From contig JALHQZ010000011.1 of assembly GCA_022841705.1 (NCBI GenBank), forward strand, positions 1 to 64,000: a stretch of 64,000 nucleotides of DNA. Direction: 5' to 3'. Positions 59,536 to 64,000 of the stretch are shown here, in pieces (position 1 is the stretch's first letter; every line of letters starts with the position of its first letter). The stretch is from Pirellulales bacterium (GTDB lineage Bacteria > Planctomycetota > Planctomycetia > Pirellulales > Lacipirellulaceae). The translations under genes and the position numbers were made by a program. The notes below the pieces were generated by a model. The model searched no databases, was not told where the DNA came from, and saw only the letters and a program-made list of their open reading frames with translations.

Positions 59536-60201
59536 ATGAAACAACTCTGTCTGCTCATCGTCATTGGCATTCTGACAGGCCGAGGGTCGACCGCCCTGGC
59601 GTGGGATGCGTACAACAACTTCGGCTCGGGGGACGTTTACGACGACGACACAGGACATGGCGTTGCCGGGACGATGACAGGGCCGCCATTCTTTACGCCG
59701 CCGCGAATCAGCGGCTCTCGGTTCACGTCGGCCGCGACCGGCCAACTAGCGGTAATCCGAATCGCCCTGCACTGGATCCGCGGAACGAATCTCCTCGACG
59801 TGCGGCTCCACGAGGCTGACGCCGCCGGCGAACTGGGACCCGTGCTGGCGTCATTCACCCGCAGCGACGTCCCGCCGTTCGGCGGACTCGACGCGCCCGA
59901 GACGCTCGTCAACTCCGATCCTACCGTGACTTTGACCGCAGGTAATCGGTATTGGATCGTCGTGGCCCCTGGAGTCGGAAACACCGAGGCCGTGTGGAAT
60001 TGGAACTCGCTGGGTTCGGCCGATCGGAGGACTTTTTCCATCAACGGCGGGGCGACGTACTCGTACCTTGAAGGGCGTGTCGGTGCAATGCGGATCGAAG
60101 TCGTTCCCGAGCCAACGGCGGCGGCGTTGGTCGTCGCGGGAGTCGTCTTGATGGGTGTTATTCGCCGTCGTCGGCAGCTGCGGCATCGACGGACTTTTTA
60201 G
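59536..60201 (+). CDS. PEP-CTERM protein, choice-of-anchor-R-like
   Basis: This 221-residue protein has a signal peptide (QLCLLIVIGILTGRGSTALA) and a ~160-residue beta domain (FTSAATGQLAVIRIALHWIR; LLDVRLHEADAAGELGPVLA; VTLTAGNRYWIVVAPG) of the choice-of-anchor-R type seen in many planctomycete exported proteins. The C-terminus is VVPEPTAAALVVAGVVLMG plus RRRRQLRHRR, a PEP-CTERM signal. The role is probably in the extracellular matrix or cell surface. Confidence 0.85.
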   Translation: MKQLCLLIVIGILTGRGSTALAWDAYNNFGSGDVYDDDTGHGVAGTMTGPPFFTPPRISGSRFTSAATGQLAVIRIALHWIRGTNLLDVRLHEADAAGELGPVLASFTRSDVPPFGGLDAPETLVNSDPTVTLTAGNRYWIVVAPGVGNTEAVWNWNSLGSADRRTFSINGGATYSYLEGRVGAMRIEVVPEPTAAALVVAGVVLMGVIRRRRQLRHRRTF

Positions 60202-60243
60202 CTTGCCTCACCAGCCAAGTATCACTTTTTATGGAAGTAAACA

Positions 60244-61254
60244 ATGCGCACTTTACTAACTGTCCGGGGACCAAACCTTAAAGCGTTGGTGGCAGTTGTC
60301 TGCCTGGCGCTACTCATGGCTATCAGCCAATCGGCCAAAGCCGAGCTTATTAGCGGCGTGCAGGCTGACATCATCGGGCAAATCTTCAGTTCTCCAGCGG
60401 ACCTCCGTCCCGGCGGCGCCTCCGCTCATGCGTATTACAAATACCCAAACCCGCCTGTCGTTCTGGCACTGCCTGACGATCCGCACCGGTACCAGGGCGA
60501 AGCAACAATCGATCTCTCCAACTCAATGCGGCCCATCCGGCTATTCGCGACGGACTTCCAAGGTGACTTCTTTACCGGCGTGACGGCCAGCGCCCAGTGG
60601 ATCGACACGATCAGAGTCAGCGGATCCGGGCCTTGGCCCGATCATTTGCGAGTCCAAATCAACGTCCACAGCGTGCTCAGTCTGCCGCCGACCGGCGGGG
60701 GCGGTGGGGGGAAAGCCGCGGTTGGCGTCTTTCAGCAAGATTCCAGTGGACTGATTGGAGATGTTGGTTGTTGCATTCAGTCGGAATTTAGCCCAATGGG
60801 AGTCGGCTCCGCAACGGGTTATTTCGGCCGAATCTTTGACGATGAAGGGATTCGCCAAGGAGGTGAAGGCGTGTATGGCTTTTCGGAATTCGGCGACCTT
60901 TCAGTCTGGCACACGTTTCTCGACTTACCCCGAATCGGCAATGACTCCGAGCCCGAGGGCTACCTGCTGAACTTGCATGCATACGCTTCGGCCATCGCGT
61001 TTCGGAGCCCGTCCGTCACCGCAGACGCCTTTAACAGCATCACCATCGGGGCCGTGACGATGCCTAACGGCTCGGCCGTTCCAGGAGGCGTGAGCTTTGC
61101 TTCGGGCTATCAGATTGGCGTCCCCGAACCCTACGCATTCACTCTCGCGGCCGTTGCACTCGGCAGTCTGGCGGCACTCGACCGCTGCTTTCAGATCTTG
61201 AAATCTCACTCACCCGCTTCTCTAGCCGCATCACCATTAAAGGGGATCAACTGA
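60244..61254 (+). CDS. PEP-CTERM-like exported protein
   Basis: This 336-residue protein has an N-terminal signal (ALVAVVCLALLMAISQSAKA), a large beta-rich body with a glycine-rich loop (PPTGGGGGGKAAVGVFQQDS), and a degenerate sorting signal VPEPYAFTLAAVALGSLA with a weak basic tail (DRCFQILK). The body is not recognised. It overlaps the next gene by one base, so they are likely co-translated. Confidence 0.7.
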   Translation: MRTLLTVRGPNLKALVAVVCLALLMAISQSAKAELISGVQADIIGQIFSSPADLRPGGASAHAYYKYPNPPVVLALPDDPHRYQGEATIDLSNSMRPIRLFATDFQGDFFTGVTASAQWIDTIRVSGSGPWPDHLRVQINVHSVLSLPPTGGGGGGKAAVGVFQQDSSGLIGDVGCCIQSEFSPMGVGSATGYFGRIFDDEGIRQGGEGVYGFSEFGDLSVWHTFLDLPRIGNDSEPEGYLLNLHAYASAIAFRSPSVTADAFNSITIGAVTMPNGSAVPGGVSFASGYQIGVPEPYAFTLAAVALGSLAALDRCFQILKSHSPASLAASPLKGIN

Positions 61255-62234
61255 TGAGGATTATTCGCCCACTCATGCTTCTCATTGCGTCACTTTTGTG
61301 TAACGCCATCGGTGACGACGTCGCCGCCGACATCGTAGCATTCGGCAGCGGGGTCAACTCGTTCAACATGGAGTTCGTGCCAATCGGTAATCCGGGCAAC
61401 CCCGCTGACATAACCGGGAGTCCGAGCCCAGCCGGGGCAGTCACATACAACTACAACATGGGCAAATTTGAAGTCAGCCGCGACATGGTGACCAAGGCCA
61501 ACGCTGCAGGCGGACTGGGTCTGACTCTTGCCAATATGGCTGCGTACAACGGCAATGGCCTGAATCGCCCTGGGACGGGCGTCACTTGGTTGGAGGCTGC
61601 CCGATTTGTGAATTGGCTCAATACCAGCAAGGGGTTTCAGCCCGCCTATAAGTTCACCACCAACAATGTCACCGAGGGGAATTCCCTTTGGCAGCCGTCT
61701 GATCCGGGCTACAACGCGTCAAATCGGTATCGAAATACAGGCGCGCACTACTTCTTGCCGAGCGCGGACGAATGGTACAAGGCGGCGTACTACAATCCAG
61801 TCTTTGGGAACTACTGGGATTTTCCGACCGGCAGCAATTCCGACCCTTACCCAGTGGCGTCGGGAACGTCCAACGGGAACGCCGTCTACTGGCAGCCTTC
61901 CGGTGGTCCAGCAGACGTGCAGTTGGCCGGCGGCCTGAGCGCCTACAAAACGATGGGGATGGGGGGAAACGTTTATGAATGGCTGGAGACTGAAGAAGAC
62001 CTCAGCAACAACTTATCGAAAACGAATCGCCTGCTTCGTGGTGGCGCGTGGTTTCAAACATCCTCAAACGGTCTCAGTTCGTCGTACTTAACTAGCAACC
62101 ATTACGGAAGCCAAGATGTCACCGTCGGCTTTCGCGTCGCGAGTGTGGCGATTCCGGAATCAAGTTCGGTGCTGTTTGGCGGCGTCGTCACGCTCGGATT
62201 GTGTTGCTGGATCAAGCTCAAGAGGTGCCTATAA
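61254..62234 (+). CDS. SUMF1/FGE-like domain with PEP-CTERM-type anchor
   Basis: This 326-residue protein has a signal peptide (LMLLIASLLCNAIG) and a formylglycine-generating-enzyme-like domain of C-type-lectin fold. Landmarks are NMGKFEVSRDMVTKANAAGG, GVTWLEAARFVNWLNTSKGF, LPSADEWYKAAYYNP, GGNVYEWLETEED and the C-terminal LLRGGAWFQTSSNGL with VTVGFRVA. The C-terminus is a weak PEP-CTERM variant (IPESSSVLFGGVVTLGLCCW, KLKR). The two active cysteines of true sulfatase-activating enzymes are not in the usual place, so it is probably a binding or structural version. Its start overlaps the previous stop (TGATG). Confidence 0.85.
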   Translation: MRIIRPLMLLIASLLCNAIGDDVAADIVAFGSGVNSFNMEFVPIGNPGNPADITGSPSPAGAVTYNYNMGKFEVSRDMVTKANAAGGLGLTLANMAAYNGNGLNRPGTGVTWLEAARFVNWLNTSKGFQPAYKFTTNNVTEGNSLWQPSDPGYNASNRYRNTGAHYFLPSADEWYKAAYYNPVFGNYWDFPTGSNSDPYPVASGTSNGNAVYWQPSGGPADVQLAGGLSAYKTMGMGGNVYEWLETEEDLSNNLSKTNRLLRGGAWFQTSSNGLSSSYLTSNHYGSQDVTVGFRVASVAIPESSSVLFGGVVTLGLCCWIKLKRCL

Positions 62235-62403
62235 CTCACAAGCACGATCGATGCCTCGGCTATAAACTCGCAGTTTCCATCCCTCTCGATAAGTAGCCAT
62301 GCACAACATCAGCTTCGTGTGCTCCTGCGAATAGTTTCGGCAAGCTGGCTGTGCTTCGCGCAGCCAGTAAATCACTTCCCCGTCTTTTGTGAGGATTTTC
62401 AAA

Positions 62404-63042
62404 ATGCGTCACAAGTCGATTCTATTTGTTGCATCACTCGCCACTGCAATCGTTGCCGGAGGCAGTCGCTCGAAGGCTGACCTGGTCACAATCCCAGCAA
62501 CCGTCACGGCACTCACTTTCGATCTCGGCCGGTTCACAGTTGAGCCCTTTCCAACGGAGCTAGGAACGCTCCAGGCCCTGACGCTCTCCCTTCGAGTCAC
62601 CGGGCTGACTCACGAGGACTTCGGGGATCCCGAAGAGCCGCATTTCGTTTCGGTCACCCATCGAAGCCCTCTGCTTCTGGCCGAACCCCTCGTCACGATC
62701 GGGTGGATTGATCCTTCGCCGGGAGGGTTCTTAGACATGCATAGACACCCGTTTTCAGCGTCCACGACCCATGAACTTAGCTCCCCGGCTGCGTTGGCGG
62801 CCTTTACGGCAGGGCCCGTACGATTTGAATTGGAATCGGTCGACGTTTTCGCGCTTAACTATTCCCATTTTCATGGTTTGGAGTGGGGCACGGAGCATGT
62901 CGAAGTCAACGGCTACTTCACCTATACGGCAGTTCCCGAGGCTCGCAGTTGGTTGGCAATGGGGGTGATTGGAACTTCGATATTTGGGCATCGTCGAATA
63001 CAACTGGGCATCAAAAAGTCCATCAGTTCTGCCGTTGATTGA
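62404..63042 (+). CDS. PEP-CTERM-type protein
   Basis: This ~212-residue protein has a signal peptide (KSILFVASLATAIVAGGSRS) and a beta-rich body (TFDLGRFTVEPFPTELGTLQ; LTLSLRVTGLTHEDF; VRFELESVDVFALNYSHFHG). The C-terminal end has VPEARSWLAMGVIGTSIFG and a basic tail, a PEP-CTERM variant. GAGGA 8 nt upstream supports ATG 62404. The body resembles 'choice-of-anchor' domains; the function is unknown. Confidence 0.75.
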   Translation: MRHKSILFVASLATAIVAGGSRSKADLVTIPATVTALTFDLGRFTVEPFPTELGTLQALTLSLRVTGLTHEDFGDPEEPHFVSVTHRSPLLLAEPLVTIGWIDPSPGGFLDMHRHPFSASTTHELSSPAALAAFTAGPVRFELESVDVFALNYSHFHGLEWGTEHVEVNGYFTYTAVPEARSWLAMGVIGTSIFGHRRIQLGIKKSISSAVD

Positions 63043-63161
63043 ACTCGACACTTCGCTCGCGATCGACCAACCTAACGCACTTAGCAGCCGAAACTCGGCG
63101 CGATTGCAGACTGCGGTGGCGCCAACGTATTGCCGCTGAGAGCTACCGAGCAACTCCAGCA

Positions 63162-63175
63162 CCCCCCCCCCCCCC
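63162..63175. repeat. 14-base C-run
   Basis: An uninterrupted run of 14 C lies between convergent genes. It could vary in length in the population or be a sequencing weak spot. It is not inside a gene I support. Confidence 0.8.
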
Positions 63176-63312
63176 GATCCAAGGAGTTGGAGTTACCTGG
63201 TGGCCATCGCGCGGAGGCCCAGGATCATCCTCTCCTCCATCCAGCGCGGCATTTTTTCGGCGCCGGGCGCTGCCTTTTTTCAAATACCACTCACAACCCG
63301 CCTGTGGCGCGC

Positions 63313-64000
63313 TCAGCAAGCGGCCACCGAAGCTCTCGTGGAGATCAGTGATAGCAGGTGAGTCACCACGTCTCGCGCCGAGTAATTCAAGCGGCCAGGA
63401 GACTTAAGAAACTGTGTGAGATTCTTGACGTCGTCTCCGCAAGTGACGAGTGGCAATTCGTGCGAGCCATCCGAGCGAACCTGCCCCAGCCCCACATTCG
63501 CCATGAGGCCGTTGCAAACGCACTTGCGGCCTGCGGTGTCTGCTTCGGAGCCCCCCTTATGCACGTAGGCCGCCACGGCTTCGGCAGGACAGCGCCAGCC
63601 AATCGACCCGTCGGCTGTCTTGAATGCTTGGCGCAGAAATCCCAAGTCGCAGCGTCGTTGGCGAAGCTGATAGGCGGCTGATTCGGAAAGGCTACCCAGG
63701 AGAGAGAGGACCTTGAAAGGAAACCCAGCGGGGGAGGCGACGGGGTCGGTCCGCACGTCGATGTCGGCCGAAATGCACGCTTGGATCACTTGCCGGCGAA
63801 TGCTTTCGCTCATGCCTGACTCGTTGCAGAAAGCAAATGCCGTTCCGACTTGCACGCCCGTGGCGCCGGACTCGATCGCGTGAACAACCTGATCGGGGGA
63901 GCCACAGGAACCTGCCAACCAGAAGGGGAGGCCGAGTTCTCGCAGGGCTGTAAGGTCGACCAAGTCGCGTTCGCCATAGAGGGGTTCGCCACGATCGTTA
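63313..64000 (-). CDS. Nitronate monooxygenase-like flavoprotein, partial
   Basis: The frame is open to the right edge, so only the C-terminal ~228 residues are seen. The visible part contains LPFWLAGSCGSPDQVVHAIE and SGATGVQVGTAFAFCNESGM, the phosphate/FMN-binding block of the nitronate monooxygenase/2-nitropropane dioxygenase and FabK-type TIM-barrel flavoproteins. A cysteine-bearing C-terminal half follows (GSIGWRCPAEAVAAYVHKGG; RKCVCNGLMANVGLGQ), then an acidic helix. Nitronate monooxygenases oxidise alkyl nitronates; the C-terminal part here is longer than in classical enzymes and may carry another function. The first residue lies outside the window. Confidence 0.78.
   Translation of the reverse strand, partial: NDRGEPLYGERDLVDLTALRELGLPFWLAGSCGSPDQVVHAIESGATGVQVGTAFAFCNESGMSESIRRQVIQACISADIDVRTDPVASPAGFPFKVLSLLGSLSESAAYQLRQRRCDLGFLRQAFKTADGSIGWRCPAEAVAAYVHKGGSEADTAGRKCVCNGLMANVGLGQVRSDGSHELPLVTCGDDVKNLTQFLKSPGRLNYSARDVVTHLLSLISTRASVAAC

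Overview
The window reads as a chromosome segment of a Planctomycete, probably of the Pirellula/Lacipirellula type. The evidence is a combination of hallmark families: paired DUF1501 and PSD1 (DUF1549/DUF1553) cytochromes, a DUF1559 prepilin-like protein, an LEPR-type secreted protein, dockerin-like repeats, many PEP-CTERM proteins, and a CIA30 protein. No 16S rRNA or other taxonomic marker is present, so the genus stays open.

Region 1 (1-8740) is an accessory region. It holds the tail of a family A DNA polymerase, a protein made of two tandem winged-helix repeats, a zinc-ribbon protein, a secreted S1/P1 nuclease, a PC4-like protein, an ecotin-like lipoprotein and small orphan genes. It contains the first copy of an unusual ~590-bp cassette (6607-7214) encoding a 68-residue protein. 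A second copy lies 35 kb away (41771-42358). Both copies keep the same spacing, leader hairpins and terminator. A decayed IS1380-type transposase closes the region.

Region 2 (8739-41543) looks like one large carbohydrate-use locus. It contains five related secreted TIM-barrel proteins, a clan GH-A hydrolase, DUF1501/PSD1 proteins, proteins with CBM-like and dockerin-like modules, a DeoR-family regulator, a ceramidase-like hydrolase, an FGGY sugar kinase, a DUF4432 epimerase, a class III aminotransferase, a D-lyxose-isomerase-like cupin, an MFS sugar porter, a DhnA-type aldolase and an iron alcohol dehydrogenase. Three promoters share nearly the same -35/-10 elements with two operator-like palindromes exactly 20 bp apart. 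A fourth site precedes the alcohol dehydrogenase. I infer one regulon, probably under the DeoR protein. The enzyme set implies uptake, mutarotation, isomerisation, phosphorylation and aldol cleavage of an unidentified sugar.

Region 3 (41620-45791) is another accessory patch. It holds a group II intron reverse-transcriptase remnant, cassette copy 2, a TspO-CIA30 pair, and a small cytochrome flanked by two copies of a ~210-bp repeat.

Region 4 (45792-58631) encodes nitrate reduction to ammonium: a porin, NrfH, NrfA, and an NapD-NapA-NapB-ferredoxin operon. NapB carries an internally duplicated, tetraheme domain. A divergent operon (tetraheme cytochrome, TAT ferredoxin, cupin, NrfD, Rrf2) probably supplies the quinol-oxidising module, since NapC and NapGH are absent.

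Region 5 (58801-64000) is a run of five PEP-CTERM-type exported proteins, one fused to a formylglycine-generating-enzyme-like domain, followed by a partial nitronate monooxygenase-like gene.
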